The notes below the pieces were generated by a model. The model saw nothing but the letters and a program-made list of their open reading frames with translations, was not told where the DNA came from and did not search any database. DNA of 64,000 nucleotides from Steroidobacteraceae bacterium. GTDB lineage: Bacteria > Pseudomonadota > Gammaproteobacteria > Steroidobacterales > Steroidobacteraceae. Both the position numbers and the translations under genes were made by a program. The stretch covers positions 186,001 through 250,000 of the forward strand of contig JAWLAG010000001.1 of assembly GCA_041395505.1 (NCBI GenBank), written 5' to 3'. Shown piece by piece: positions 35,641 to 49,087 of this stretch (the stretch's first letter is position 1; every line of letters starts with the position of its first letter).

Positions 35641-36588
35641 ATGTCATCCCTGCTGTCTTTCGATCACGATATCCATGCGGTCGATGCCAATTATCTTCGG
35701 CCGCGGCTGGCGGCGGTGCATATCCTGCGCGGCGGCGGACGGGCCGCGCTGATCGATACCGGTACGCAGCACTCCGTCGAGCCGACCATGGCGGGTCTTG
35801 CGGAGCTTGGCATCGCGCCGGATGCGGTTGATTACGTCATTCTCACCCACGTACATCTCGATCATGCCGGCGGCGCCGGCGCGCTGATGCAGCGTCTTCG
35901 CAATGCGCGCCTCGTGGTCCATCCGCGCGGTGCGGCGCACATGATCGCGCCGGAGAAATTGATTGCCGGTTCCATAGCGGTTTATGGCGAGAGCGCCTAC
36001 CGGCAACTCTACGGCGAACTCGTGCCGGTGGCGGCGGAGCGTGTCGAGACCACGAGTGATGGCGACCGGATCGTTTGCGGCGGCCGGGAGCTCGTCTTTC
36101 TGCATACGCCGGGGCATGCACTGCACCACCAGGTGATCGTGGATCGCAATGCGAGAGCGGTCTTCACTGGCGACAATTTCGGAATTTCGTATCGTGAACT
36201 GGACGTCGCGGGAAAAGCGTTCGTCATCCCGACGACGACGCCCACGCAATTCGATCCGGAACAGTTCCTGGCATCGCTCCAGCGCATTTTGGCCGAAGAG
36301 CCAAACCATATTTACATGACACACTTTAGCCAGGTCGGAGAAGTGACGCGACTCGGCAGGGAGCTTCGCGACGATGTTCTCGCGCTCGCCGGCTTTGCGC
36401 GCGAGCTCGCTGCGCTGCCCGATGCAAAGGCGCGGATCGCCGCTGCCATCGCCGCGCGATGGCGGGAGCGGCTTGCACAGCATGGCTGGCAGGGGGGCGA
36501 TACGCGCTTTCGCGAATTACTCGGCATGGACATCGAGCTGAACACCCAGGGTCTGCTCGCCTGGCAAGCCCGGGCCCGGGCCGGGTAG
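35641..36588 (+). CDS. Metallo-beta-lactamase-fold hydrolase
   Basis: A 315-residue cytosolic metallohydrolase. The zinc motif is HVHLDH (70-75) in VDYVILTHVHLDHAGG, with later ligands in HTPGHALHH and a GDNF stretch replacing the usual GD acidic ligand region. The C-terminal helical extension (about 230-315) suggests a glyoxalase II-like or thioesterase-like subgroup, but no specific substrate can be given. The upstream frame is open to 35518; I use ATG 35641, where the family-like N-terminus begins. The AcuI-like gene follows after 24 bases. Confidence 0.85.
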   Translation: MSSLLSFDHDIHAVDANYLRPRLAAVHILRGGGRAALIDTGTQHSVEPTMAGLAELGIAPDAVDYVILTHVHLDHAGGAGALMQRLRNARLVVHPRGAAHMIAPEKLIAGSIAVYGESAYRQLYGELVPVAAERVETTSDGDRIVCGGRELVFLHTPGHALHHQVIVDRNARAVFTGDNFGISYRELDVAGKAFVIPTTTPTQFDPEQFLASLQRILAEEPNHIYMTHFSQVGEVTRLGRELRDDVLALAGFARELAALPDAKARIAAAIAARWRERLAQHGWQGGDTRFRELLGMDIELNTQGLLAWQARARAG

Positions 36589-36612
36589 CACGCCCGTAGG
36601 AGACCGACTGCG

Positions 36613-37608
36613 ATGAAACAAAGATTCAAGGCACTGCGGATTCATCTCGAGAACAAGCGCATCGTCGCGCGCATGGAGGACATCGCGCTCGATGACCTGG
36701 CCGCTGGCGATGTCGTCATCCGGGTGCAGTACTCGGACATCAACTACAAGGACGCGCTCGCTGCCACGGGCGCCGGCCGCATCCTGCGCAAGTATCCGCT
36801 GGTAGGCGGCATCGATCTCGCCGGTGTCGTCGAATCCTCCATTGATGCGCGCTTCACGGCGGGCGATGCGGTGCTGGTGACCGGCTGCGAGCTGTCGCAG
36901 ACACATGACGGCGGCTATGCGGAATATGCGCGCGTGCCCGGCGACTGGGTCATTGCCATGCCCGCGACACTCGACACCCGCAGCGCAATGGGACTGGGAA
37001 CGGCGGGTTTCACGGCGGCCCTCGCGATTCATCGCATGGAGCACAACGGCCAGAGTCCGGACAAGGGTCCGATCGTCGTGACTGGTGCAACCGGTGGCGT
37101 CGGGAGCCTCGCCATCGACATGCTTGCCAGTCGCGGTTATGAGGTCGTGGCGGTCACCGGCAAGTCCGACAGCGTCGCTTATCTCGAGTCGATCGGCGCG
37201 CATCGCGTGCTGCTGCGCAAGGACATCGACTATGGCAGCAAGCCGCTCGAGAACGCGCAGTTTGCCGGTGCGATAGACAACGTCGGCGGGCAGACGCTGA
37301 CCTGGTTGACGCGAACCGTCGATTACTGGGGCAATATCGCCAGCATCGGGCTTGCGGCCAGCGCGGAACTCAACGCCAGCGTCATGCCATTCATCCTGCG
37401 CGGCGTGAACCTGCTCGGCATCAACTCCTCGGCGACGAAACGCGAAACGCGCCTGGTGGTCTGGCAGCGCATCGCATCGGACCTGCGGCCCCGCCATCTC
37501 GACACGATCGTCAAGCGCTGCATCGAATTTCGCGATTTGCCCGATGCATTCCAGAGCTACATTGACGGTGGTGTCGTCGGGCGGACGATCGTGCATATCG
37601 GAGACTGA
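36613..37608 (+). CDS. acuI: AcuI/YhdH-family NADPH-dependent oxidoreductase (acrylyl-CoA reductase-like)
   Basis: A 331-residue medium-chain dehydrogenase/reductase without structural zinc. It has the YhdH/YhfP/AcuI pattern: QYSDINYKDALAATG, GGIDLAGVVESS, VTGCELSQTHDGGYAEYARVPGDWV, a Rossmann motif VTGATGGVGSLAIDML, GAIDNVGG, and GINSSATKRETR. Family members reduce acrylyl-CoA to propionyl-CoA with NADPH, which would tie it to propionyl-CoA metabolism. The symbol is by similarity. A purine-rich AGGAGACC precedes the ATG. It occupies the place upstream of rsmG where mnmG is often found. Confidence 0.9.
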   Translation: MKQRFKALRIHLENKRIVARMEDIALDDLAAGDVVIRVQYSDINYKDALAATGAGRILRKYPLVGGIDLAGVVESSIDARFTAGDAVLVTGCELSQTHDGGYAEYARVPGDWVIAMPATLDTRSAMGLGTAGFTAALAIHRMEHNGQSPDKGPIVVTGATGGVGSLAIDMLASRGYEVVAVTGKSDSVAYLESIGAHRVLLRKDIDYGSKPLENAQFAGAIDNVGGQTLTWLTRTVDYWGNIASIGLAASAELNASVMPFILRGVNLLGINSSATKRETRLVVWQRIASDLRPRHLDTIVKRCIEFRDLPDAFQSYIDGGVVGRTIVHIGD

Positions 37609-37616
37609 TTCCGGCG

Positions 37617-38276
37617 ATGACGGCGCCGCTCGCTGATCGACTCGACGCCGGGCTCGGCACGATGGGCATCTCGGCGTCGGCTGTCGAGCGCGATGCCCTG
37701 CTCGCGCTTGTCCATGAGTTGCTTCGCTGGAACGCCCGCATCAACCTCACGGCAATCCGCGATGCCGGGGAGGTCATCACCCAGCATCTGCTCGACAGCT
37801 TGAGCATCCTGCATCTTCTGCAAGGCGGGCGCGTGCTGGACGTCGGCAGTGGCGGCGGATTCCCCGGCTTGCCGCTGGCCGTCATGGCGAGTCAAAGGCA
37901 GTTTACCCTCGTCGAAGCGAATGCCCGCAAAGCCGCCTGGCTGCAACATGCCGCGAGTCATCTGCAATTGCGCAACGTCACCGTGCGTTGCGCCCGGATC
38001 GAGGGCATGGAGTTTCGCGAACCGCCCCAGGACATCGTCGCGCGCGCCTTCTCCTCGCTCGCGGATCTTGCGAGCGCAGTTACGCACGCAAGTGGCGCCG
38101 CGACCCGCATCCTCGCCATGAAAGGGCGCATGCCAAAGGAAGAAATTGCTGCGGTGCCACCTCCATGGCGGGTCGAGACGGTCATACGACTTAACGTTCC
38201 AGGGCTCGATGCCGAGCGCCACGCCGTCATCCTGTTGCACTCGGCCGGCACGACTGGCAGTACACTGCCGTCATGA
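37617..38276 (+). CDS. rsmG: 16S rRNA (guanine-527-N7)-methyltransferase
   Basis: A 219-residue SAM-dependent enzyme that methylates G527 of 16S rRNA. Motifs: [15 protein letters not shown] near the N-terminus, the SAM-binding [28 protein letters not shown], and [10 protein letters not shown] followed by MKGRMPKEE. Complete length. It starts 9 bases after the AcuI-like stop and overlaps parA by 4 bases; rsmG-parA-parB is the standard chromosomal arrangement. Confidence 0.95.
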   Translation: MTAPLADRLDAGLGTMGISASAVERDALLALVHELLRWNARINLTAIRDAGEVITQHLLDSLSILHLLQGGRVLDVGSGGGFPGLPLAVMASQRQFTLVEANARKAAWLQHAASHLQLRNVTVRCARIEGMEFREPPQDIVARAFSSLADLASAVTHASGAATRILAMKGRMPKEEIAAVPPPWRVETVIRLNVPGLDAERHAVILLHSAGTTGSTLPS

Positions 38277-39109
38277 AGAAGGTGCTCGCAATCGCCAACC
38301 AGAAAGGCGGTGTCGGCAAGACCACGACGGCGGTCAATCTCGCAGCGTCGCTCGCGGCGACACGCCGTCGCGTCCTGTTGATCGATCTCGATCCGCAGGG
38401 CAACGCCACCATGGGCTGCGGCATCGAGAAGAACTCCATCGAGCGCGGTACGGCCAATGTGCTCATGGGCGAGTGCGCTGCGGCGGATGCCATCGTGCCA
38501 CTCGAACAGTCCGCAATGTCCCTGATGCCGGCAAACCAGGACCTGACCGCCGCCGAAGTGCGCTTGCTGACCATGATCGCCGGGCGCGAAATGAAGCTGC
38601 GCCAGGCGCTTGCTCCGGTGCAGGATGCCTACGATGTGATCATGATCGACTGCCCGCCGGCGCTCAACATGCTCACCGTGAACGCGCTCGTCGCCGCGGA
38701 GGGCGTGCTGGTGCCGATGCAGTGCGAGTACTACGCGCTGGAAGGATTGACAGCCCTGGTGAGCACCATCGAGCAGATACGCGCGACGGTGAATCCCTCG
38801 CTCGAGATCGAGGGGATACTGCGCACCATGTTCGACCCGCGCAACAACCTCGCCAATGAAGTGAGCGCGCAGCTCCTGGCGCACTTTGGCGATCGTGTTT
38901 TTCGCACCATCGTGCCGCGCAATGTACGGCTTGCCGAGGCGCCGTCCTTCGGCAAACCGGCATTGCTGCACGACAAGGGTTCGCGCGGCGCGCTGGCCTA
39001 TCTCGCGCTGGCCGGCGAGATGATCCGCCGCGCCGAGCTGCAGGGCGGGCGAGTCGACACGGGCGGCGATGCCGCTTCTGACGATGGCCGGTCCGGACCG
39101 TCGCAATAG
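38273..39109 (+). CDS. parA: Chromosome-partitioning ATPase ParA (Soj)
   Basis: A 278-residue deviant Walker ATPase that positions origin regions with ParB. It starts directly with the P-loop, [23 protein letters not shown], with no N-terminal helix-turn-helix, so it is the chromosomal rather than the plasmid type. Further motifs are [32 protein letters not shown], and [16 protein letters not shown]. The C-terminal end carries a short unconserved tail. It overlaps rsmG by 4 bases; parB starts 25 bases after. Confidence 0.96.
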   Translation: MKKVLAIANQKGGVGKTTTAVNLAASLAATRRRVLLIDLDPQGNATMGCGIEKNSIERGTANVLMGECAAADAIVPLEQSAMSLMPANQDLTAAEVRLLTMIAGREMKLRQALAPVQDAYDVIMIDCPPALNMLTVNALVAAEGVLVPMQCEYYALEGLTALVSTIEQIRATVNPSLEIEGILRTMFDPRNNLANEVSAQLLAHFGDRVFRTIVPRNVRLAEAPSFGKPALLHDKGSRGALAYLALAGEMIRRAELQGGRVDTGGDAASDDGRSGPSQ

Positions 39110-39134
39110 TGCAAATTCGCTATCATCGCCGCTC

Positions 39135-40034
39135 ATGAGCCAGAAGAAGACCGGCCTCGGACGTGGGCTCGAATCCCTGCTCTCGCAGGTCGCGCCGACG
39201 CGCCCCGCTGCAACAGGCGCAGACAGCGCAGCGGGAGAGCAGCTGCGTCGGCTCCCCGTCGATTTGCTGCAGCGCGGCCGCTATCAGCCGCGCCAGGACA
39301 TGCGTCAGGAAAGCCTCGAGGAGCTGGCAAGTTCGATCCGCAGCCAGGGTGTGGTGCAGCCTATCGTGGTGCGCCCGCTGCCATCGGCAGCGGGCGGCGA
39401 GCGCCGTTACGAGATCATTGCCGGCGAGCGCCGCTGGCGCGCGGCGCAGATCGCGGGTCTCGCGGAAATCCCGGCTGTGGTGCGCGAAGTGGCCGACGAG
39501 GCGGCCATCGCCATGGCGCTCATCGAGAATATCCAGCGCGAGAACCTCAATCCCCTCGAGGAGGCGCGGGCGCTTGCTCGGCTGATCGAGGAGTTCGGTG
39601 CCACCCACCAGCAGGCAGCCGATCTGGTCGGCCGCTCGCGCGCCGCCGTCAGCAACCTGCTGCGTCTGCTCGAGCTAGCGCCGGACGTCGCCACGCTGGT
39701 CGAGGAGCGCAAGCTCGAGATGGGACATGCCCGCGCCCTGCTGGCTCTCGCCCAGGCTCGCCAGCAGACGGAAATCGCCCACTTCGTTGCGAAAAAAGGC
39801 CTTTCGGTACGAGAAACAGAGGCCCTGGTGCGGCGTATCCAGGCGCCGAAACCGGGCGCGGCCGCGCCGCGGGAGCCGGGCCGTGATCCCAACGTCCGCC
39901 GGCTCGAGGAAGATCTGGCCGACAAGCTCGGCGCCCGCGTGGCGATCCAGCACCAGGCAAGCGGCAAGGGCAAGGTCGTGGTGAGCTACAACTCGCTCGA
40001 TGAGCTCGACGGCATCCTCGCGCACATCCAGTAA
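39135..40034 (+). CDS. parB: Chromosome-partitioning protein ParB (Spo0J)
   Basis: A 299-residue CTP-dependent parS-binding clamp. It opens with KKTGLGRGLESLL (ParA-interacting), followed by LPVDLLQRGRYQPRQDM, the nucleotide-binding boxes QPIVVRPL and GERRWRAAQIAGL, and ENIQRENLNPLEEARAL; then the helix-turn-helix THQQAADLVGRSRAAVSNLLRLLEL and a C-terminal dimerisation domain. ATG 39135 gives the family's normal start. No full parS site was found within the window. Confidence 0.96.
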   Translation: MSQKKTGLGRGLESLLSQVAPTRPAATGADSAAGEQLRRLPVDLLQRGRYQPRQDMRQESLEELASSIRSQGVVQPIVVRPLPSAAGGERRYEIIAGERRWRAAQIAGLAEIPAVVREVADEAAIAMALIENIQRENLNPLEEARALARLIEEFGATHQQAADLVGRSRAAVSNLLRLLELAPDVATLVEERKLEMGHARALLALAQARQQTEIAHFVAKKGLSVRETEALVRRIQAPKPGAAAPREPGRDPNVRRLEEDLADKLGARVAIQHQASGKGKVVVSYNSLDELDGILAHIQ

Positions 40035-40105
40035 ACGAGAACGCCTCCCATGGGCCGCGCCAGCCGTCCCGGTAGGCGATGATCGTCGAGTTTCGGTCTG
40101 CACGC

Positions 40106-40229
40106 CGTCCGGCAGCAAATTCAAAGACCCACCTGCGAAAACGCCGTAAACCCTTCCCTGGGGGCTCCGGGCGCGCCGTCCATGGCGCGCACGGTTTCGC
40201 AGGTGGGTCTTTGAATTTGCTGCTGGACG
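40106..40229. repeat. Long inverted repeat (35-bp arms) downstream of parB
   Basis: The arms at 40106-40140 and 40195-40229 are complementary over 35 positions, with one G-T mismatch at 40111/40224; the inner 29 bases are perfect. The 54-base centre contains its own hairpin, GCGCGCC (40171-40177) with GGCGCGC (40184-40190). It lies in the 377-base gene-free stretch between parB and atpI (40035-40411), just upstream of the promoter at 40256. It may act as a bidirectional terminator, or be a MITE/REP-like mobile palindrome; no second copy is in the window. Confidence 0.85.
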
Positions 40230-40255
40230 ACTGGCGAGTCTTGGCCTCGCGATCA

Positions 40256-40284
40256 TTGCCTACCGGCGGCTCACCCCATATAAT
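40256..40284 (+). promoter_or_regulatory. Sigma-70-type promoter of the ATP synthase operon
   Basis: TTGCCT at 40256-40261, a 17-base spacer, and a perfect TATAAT at 40279-40284. Transcription should begin near 40291, giving a leader of about 120 bases before atpI that contains the attenuator-like structure at 40310-40383. Confidence 0.8.
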
Positions 40285-40309
40285 GCGGCGCCTTCGAATT
40301 CCGCGCCCT

Positions 40310-40383
40310 GTAAGTGGCTGTGGGATAAGGTAAAAGCGGAGCCACTTGCCGCCGGAAGGCTGCAAACGACAAGTGGCTTTTTT
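40310..40383 (+). promoter_or_regulatory. Attenuator-like leader: competing anti-terminator and terminator helices ahead of atpI
   Basis: Three segments compete. Segment 1 (40310-40319, GTAAGTGGCT) pairs with segment 2 (40340-40349, AGCCACTTGC) over 10 bp. Segment 2 also pairs with segment 3 (40370-40378, CAAGTGGCT) over 9 bp, and that helix runs into six T residues (40378-40383), a standard rho-independent terminator. The two helices share segment 2, so they are mutually exclusive. All this lies between the promoter at 40256 and atpI, in the position of a transcription attenuator. The signal that would decide between the forms is unknown. Confidence 0.65.
40341..40383 (+). terminator. Rho-independent terminator in the atp leader
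   Basis: GCCACTTG (40341-40348) with CAAGTGGC (40370-40377), 21-base loop, then TTTTTT. It lies 28 bases ahead of the atpI start, so it either terminates leakage from parB or acts conditionally on the atp transcript (see the overlapping attenuator entry). Confidence 0.8.
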
Positions 40384-40411
40384 GTTGCCCGACAGCAACC
40401 AGAGGTACAGC

Positions 40412-42003
<1,592 letters not shown>

Positions 42004-42061
42004 CTGGCGTGGCCGCTGCAACCGCCATGGCGATTGCAGCGCAACGTCGGAGGAGACGAAC

Positions 42062-42544
42062 GTGAATCTGAATCTCACGCTCATCCTGCAGATGCTGGTG
42101 TTCGCCATCCTGGTGTGGTTCACGATGAAATTCGTGTGGCCCATCATCCTGGGCGCGATGGACGAGCGGTCGAAGTCGATCGCATCCGGAATCGCTGCCG
42201 GCGAGAAAGGTCGGCAGGAGCTGGCGCAGGCCGAGTCGAAGGCCGAAGAGGTAATACGTGCTGCCCGGGAGCGCGCCCGCCAGATCGAGGAGCAGGCCTC
42301 GCGCCGCTCCAACGAGACCATCGAGGCGGCCAAGCAGGCGGCGACTTCCGAAGGCGCCCGTATCCTGTCTTCGGCGCGCGATGAAGCGGCCACCGAAACC
42401 ACGCGCGCTCGCGATGCATTGCGCCGCGAGGTCGGCGGCCTGGTGGTCGCAGGCGCGGCGCAGCTGCTGCAGCGAGAGGTCGACGCCAAGTCCCATGCCG
42501 ACTTGATCGATCGGCTCGCGGCCGATATCGCGCGCGGAAGCTGA
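42062..42544 (+). CDS. atpF: F1Fo ATP synthase subunit b
   Basis: A 160-residue stator protein: one N-terminal membrane helix (NLNLTLILQMLVFAILVWFTMKFVWPIILGAMDER) followed by a long charged coiled coil (KGRQELAQAESKAEEVIRAARERARQIEEQ... to the end). It begins GTG or the internal start shown. Normal bacterial size; only one b subunit gene is present. Confidence 0.95.
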   Translation: MNLNLTLILQMLVFAILVWFTMKFVWPIILGAMDERSKSIASGIAAGEKGRQELAQAESKAEEVIRAARERARQIEEQASRRSNETIEAAKQAATSEGARILSSARDEAATETTRARDALRREVGGLVVAGAAQLLQREVDAKSHADLIDRLAADIARGS

Positions 42545-42547
42545 GAC

Positions 42548-43084
42548 ATGGCTGAGAACGCCACTATCGCAAGACCCTATGCGCGAGCGGCATTCGCAAG
42601 CGCCGTCGCCGGCAACGCTCTGGCCTCCTGGAGCGATGCCTTGCAGGCGGCGAGCCTTGCGGTGCGCGATCCGCGCGTGGCCGGGCTCATCGGCAATCCA
42701 CGCGTAGCGAGCAGCGATCTCGTGGCACTGCTTGGCGAGACCGGGCATGCCGGTTCCGACACCGGCATCATGAACTTCCTGCGACTGCTCGCTGAGAACG
42801 GGCGACTGGCGCTCCTGCCGAATATTGCGGAGCAGTTTCATGCCATGCGTGCCCTGCACGAGAACACGGCCGATGTCGAAGTCGTTTCGGCGATGGAGCT
42901 TAGCGCTGCGCAGACGCAGGCGCTGTCGGCTGCGCTCGCCAAACGCCTCGGCAAGACCATTCGCCTGCATCCGCGCATCGATCAGTCATTGATTGGCGGT
43001 GCGCTCGTGCGCGCGGGCGATTTCGTCGTCGACGGTTCGCTGCGCGGCCGCCTGGCGCAATTGACCCAAGAATTATCCAACTAG
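42548..43084 (+). CDS. atpH: F1Fo ATP synthase subunit delta
   Basis: A 178-residue stator subunit linking b2 to the top of alpha3beta3. The N-terminus TIARPYARAAFASAV, the FLRLLAENGRLALLPNIAEQF block, and the C-terminal HPRIDQSLIGGALVRAGDFVVDGSLRGRLAQLTQEL are the standard OSCP/delta signatures. It starts 3 bases after the atpF stop. Confidence 0.96.
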   Translation: MAENATIARPYARAAFASAVAGNALASWSDALQAASLAVRDPRVAGLIGNPRVASSDLVALLGETGHAGSDTGIMNFLRLLAENGRLALLPNIAEQFHAMRALHENTADVEVVSAMELSAAQTQALSAALAKRLGKTIRLHPRIDQSLIGGALVRAGDFVVDGSLRGRLAQLTQELSN

Positions 43085-43112
43085 TAATCCGAATCTGTGG
43101 TGAGGACTTGCA

Positions 43113-44654
<1,542 letters not shown>

Positions 44655-44698
44655 TTGATGCGCCAAGCGAAGCTATCCTGGGCAAGTGTTGCGCGGAT

Positions 44699-44780
44699 GC
44701 GCGGGCCTAGCGCCGAAGGCGCCTGGCCGTCGCTCCACGTGATTCGCTTTGGGCCAGGCGCCTTCGACGCTCTCCCGCGC
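44699..44780. repeat. Hairpin repeat, copy A, between atpA and atpG
   Basis: Central 15-bp perfect stem: CGAAGGCGCCTGGCC (44714-44728) with its complement (44752-44766), around a 23-base loop (44729-44751). It is extended outward by AGCG/CGCT (44709-44712 with 44768-44771) and GCGCGGG/CCCGCGC (44699-44705 with 44774-44780). The loop read on the minus strand is CAAAGCGAAT-CA-CGTGGAGCGAC, the same as copy B after atpC except for two bases. Stem differences between the copies are all compensated. It would form a strong structure in the atp mRNA between atpA and atpG. Confidence 0.85.
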
Positions 44781-44824
44781 GTCGATGCCCTTGGCCAGCT
44801 CGCTTCGCTGGGCAGGAGATAGTC

Positions 44825-47133
<2,309 letters not shown>

Positions 47134-47166
47134 CAGGCAGCATCCAGTAGCAGCGGGGTTTCAATC

Positions 47167-47592
47167 GTGGCCGACAGCACCATACACGTCGATATCGTCA
47201 GCGCCGAAGGGGAAATCTTCTCGGGCGAGGCGAGCATGGTGTTCGTGCCCGCCTCCCAGGGCGAGGTCGGCATCGCGCCGCGCCATGCGCCGCTCCTGTC
47301 GCTGATCAAGGCGGGCGAAGTACGCGTGCAGACGCCTGACGGGGCCGAGCAGCACTTCTTCGTCGGTGGCGGGGCGCTCGAGGTCCAGCCGCGCAAGGTC
47401 ACGGTACTCGCCGACACGGCGCTTCGCGCCAAGGACCTCGACGAGGCTGCGGCGCTTGCCGCCAAGCAGCGTGCCGAGGAAGCACTCAAGGGCCATATCG
47501 ACAAGGTCGAACAAGCCGAGGCGCTCGCCGAACTCGCCCGCGCCGCCGAGCAACTGAAGCTCATCCAGAAGTTGCGCAAGATTCGCGGCTAG
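47167..47592 (+). CDS. atpC: F1Fo ATP synthase subunit epsilon
   Basis: A 141-residue central-stalk subunit that can inhibit ATP hydrolysis. N-terminal beta-sandwich (IHVDIVSAEGEIFSGEASMVFVPASQGEVGIAPRHAPLLSLIKAGEVRV, with VGGGALEVQPRKVTVLADTALRA) and a C-terminal helix pair (DLDEAAALAAKQRAEEALKGHIDK...). Last gene of the operon. The hairpin repeat copy B lies about 150 bases behind it and may mark the transcript's end. Confidence 0.96.
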   Translation: MADSTIHVDIVSAEGEIFSGEASMVFVPASQGEVGIAPRHAPLLSLIKAGEVRVQTPDGAEQHFFVGGGALEVQPRKVTVLADTALRAKDLDEAAALAAKQRAEEALKGHIDKVEQAEALAELARAAEQLKLIQKLRKIRG

Positions 47593-47712
47593 TCGTTGCG
47601 GTCGGCCGCATGCTCGGCCCGCATCCGCCTGCGACGACACACCCGCACATGCGCAGTCGCAACGGCGTTTTCGTTGGTTTCCCGACTTGCCGTCTTTCGT
47701 CGTTGCGCCGCA

Positions 47713-47828
47713 GTTGCTCGCGCGCCGAACATTTGCAGGTCCATTCGTGATGATGAAGGTGCCCGGCCCAAAGCGAATATCGTGGAGCGACGGCCGGGCA
47801 CCTTCATCATCACGAATGGGCGAGCAAC
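47713..47828. repeat. Hairpin repeat, copy B, downstream of atpC
   Basis: A perfect 28-bp stem (47741-47768 with 47792-47819) around a 23-base loop (47769-47791) reading CAAAGCGAAT-AT-CGTGGAGCGAC. An outer 8-bp pair, GTTGCTCG (47713-47720) with CGAGCAAC (47821-47828), encloses it, with about 20 unpaired bases on the left side only. The stem next to the loop (GAAGGTGCCCGGCC) differs from copy A (GAAGGCGCCTGGCC) only at positions where the opposite arm changes too. The 257-base gap after atpC (47593-47849) holds nothing else that I recognise. No T run follows, so it is not a typical terminator. Confidence 0.85.
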
Positions 47829-47849
47829 AGCGCACGCGCGAGCAATCGC

Positions 47850-48602
47850 TCAGAGGAACACATCGCCGCCATTGGGACTGATGCACTGCCCCTGGTAATG
47901 TCGCCCGGCCTCGCTCGCAAGGAAAACATAGCTCGGCACGATGTCGGAAACCTCTGCAATGCGCCCGAGCGGAATTGCCGCGCGTATCTGCTCCATGATC
48001 TCCTCGGGTACATCGGCCAACATTCTCGTCCGGGTCGCGCCGGGCGCCACGCAATTGACATTGACGCCGCGATTGCCGATCTCGAGCGCGAGGGATCGAG
48101 TAAACGCAATGATGGCGCCCTTGGCCGCCGTGTAGTGCGCAAAGCCCGCGGCACCCTTGTAGGCAAGCTGCGATGCGGTGTTGATGATGCGCCCGAAGCC
48201 ACGCGCATAGAGAAGGGGCAGCACTTTGCGCGTCACCAGGAACATCCCGCGCAAATGCACCGCAATGACACGATCCCATTGCTCGATCGCCATTTCCTGC
48301 ACGGGTGCGGCGTTGGCGATGCCGGCGTTGTTGACCAGGATGTCGACGCCGCCGAAGTGCTCGCGCGCGGCCTCGACCAGCCGTGCCGCGGCTGCCTCGT
48401 TGCTGACATCTGCTTCGACGGCCTGCGCCTCGCCGCCGCCCGCGCGGATCTGATCGACGGCATCGTGAGCGGCTTGCCGCTCGCCTGCGTCGGGATAGTT
48501 GACGATGACCCGCGCGCCTTCCGCCGCGAAGGCGATGGCGACGCCCCGGCCGATGCCAGCGCTGCTGCCGGTCACGATCGCGATCCTGGATTTCAACAGC
48601 AT
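47850..48602 (-). CDS. FabG-like short-chain dehydrogenase/reductase
   Basis: A 250-residue SDR: cofactor motif VTGSSAGIGRGVAIAF, VNYPDAGERQ suggesting NADP use, DILVNNAGIANAAPV, catalytic Ser in INTASQLAYKG and YTAAK, then GVNVNCVAPGATRTRM and YVFLASEAGRHYQGQCISPNGGDVFL. It resembles 3-oxoacyl-ACP reductases and related alcohol dehydrogenases, but in this position it is not in a fatty-acid operon and its substrate is unknown. It is transcribed toward atpC. Confidence 0.85.
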   Translation of the reverse strand: MLLKSRIAIVTGSSAGIGRGVAIAFAAEGARVIVNYPDAGERQAAHDAVDQIRAGGGEAQAVEADVSNEAAAARLVEAAREHFGGVDILVNNAGIANAAPVQEMAIEQWDRVIAVHLRGMFLVTRKVLPLLYARGFGRIINTASQLAYKGAAGFAHYTAAKGAIIAFTRSLALEIGNRGVNVNCVAPGATRTRMLADVPEEIMEQIRAAIPLGRIAEVSDIVPSYVFLASEAGRHYQGQCISPNGGDVFL

Positions 48603-48646
48603 GCGCTGAGACTAGCGCAGCCGGCCGTGCGCTGCACGCGCGCTGT

Positions 48647-49087
48647 TCAGATTGTCCGCGTGATCAATCCGCGGCTGATTGCGAACGTCCAGCCGAGACC
48701 CGCGGCCACCAGCGCGATGATCAACGGGAGTGCGAGATCGGCAGGCGCCACACGGGCAGCCGGGAACAACACGCCGCCGAGTTCGCTCCACAGCTGTGGC
48801 CAGGCGCGCGCCAGGGCAAACCCGACGGCCGCACCGCCGAGGAAATCAAGCGCACGTTCGCTGCCAATGCTGCGCCACTCCTCGAGCCACTCGGTCCGCA
48901 AGCGCTCGAAGTTCCGATCTGCCGCTTCGCGTGCCGCGGCCACGGTCTCGGCGCTGTTGCGCACGCGAGTGCGTTCGGCGCGTAGCGCCAATTGCAGACG
49001 TTCGCGTGCGCCCGATTGCGGCTGCGGCGCGGGCAACAGACGCTGCAATACGGCGTCCAGGGCGATTTCGTCATGCATATCGGTCAT
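48647..49087 (-). CDS. Predicted membrane partner of the ECF sigma factor (possible anti-sigma factor)
   Basis: A 146-residue protein I do not recognise. A soluble N-terminal half (residues 1-75, helix-rich, with ARERLQLALRAERTRVRNSAET and RTEWLEEWR) is followed by hydrophobic segments at about 80-106 and 116-138. It overlaps the sigma factor gene by 4 bases, the typical position of an anti-sigma factor. However, the zinc-binding H-x3-C-x2-C motif of many such proteins is absent, so the role rests on context only. Confidence 0.5.
   Translation of the reverse strand: MTDMHDEIALDAVLQRLLPAPQPQSGARERLQLALRAERTRVRNSAETVAAAREAADRNFERLRTEWLEEWRSIGSERALDFLGGAAVGFALARAWPQLWSELGGVLFPAARVAPADLALPLIIALVAAGLGWTFAISRGLITRTI

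Noticed and set aside
35629..35644. parS-like sequence TGTTTCACGATCATGT
   Set aside because: Only the left half matches TGTTTCACGTGAAACA; overall 10 of 16 positions agree, too few for a partition site, and it lies at the start of the MBL gene.
40283..40333. Short Arg-rich open frame (MRRLRIPRPVSGCGIR) in the atp leader, as a possible leader peptide
   Set aside because: Its ATG lies inside the -10 box of the promoter, so it would not be on the transcript from that promoter.
47596..47898. Open frames through hairpin repeat copy B
   Set aside because: The same peptide (PGPKRI.WSDG.APS) arises from copy A in another context, so the reading frame reflects the repeat and not a gene.
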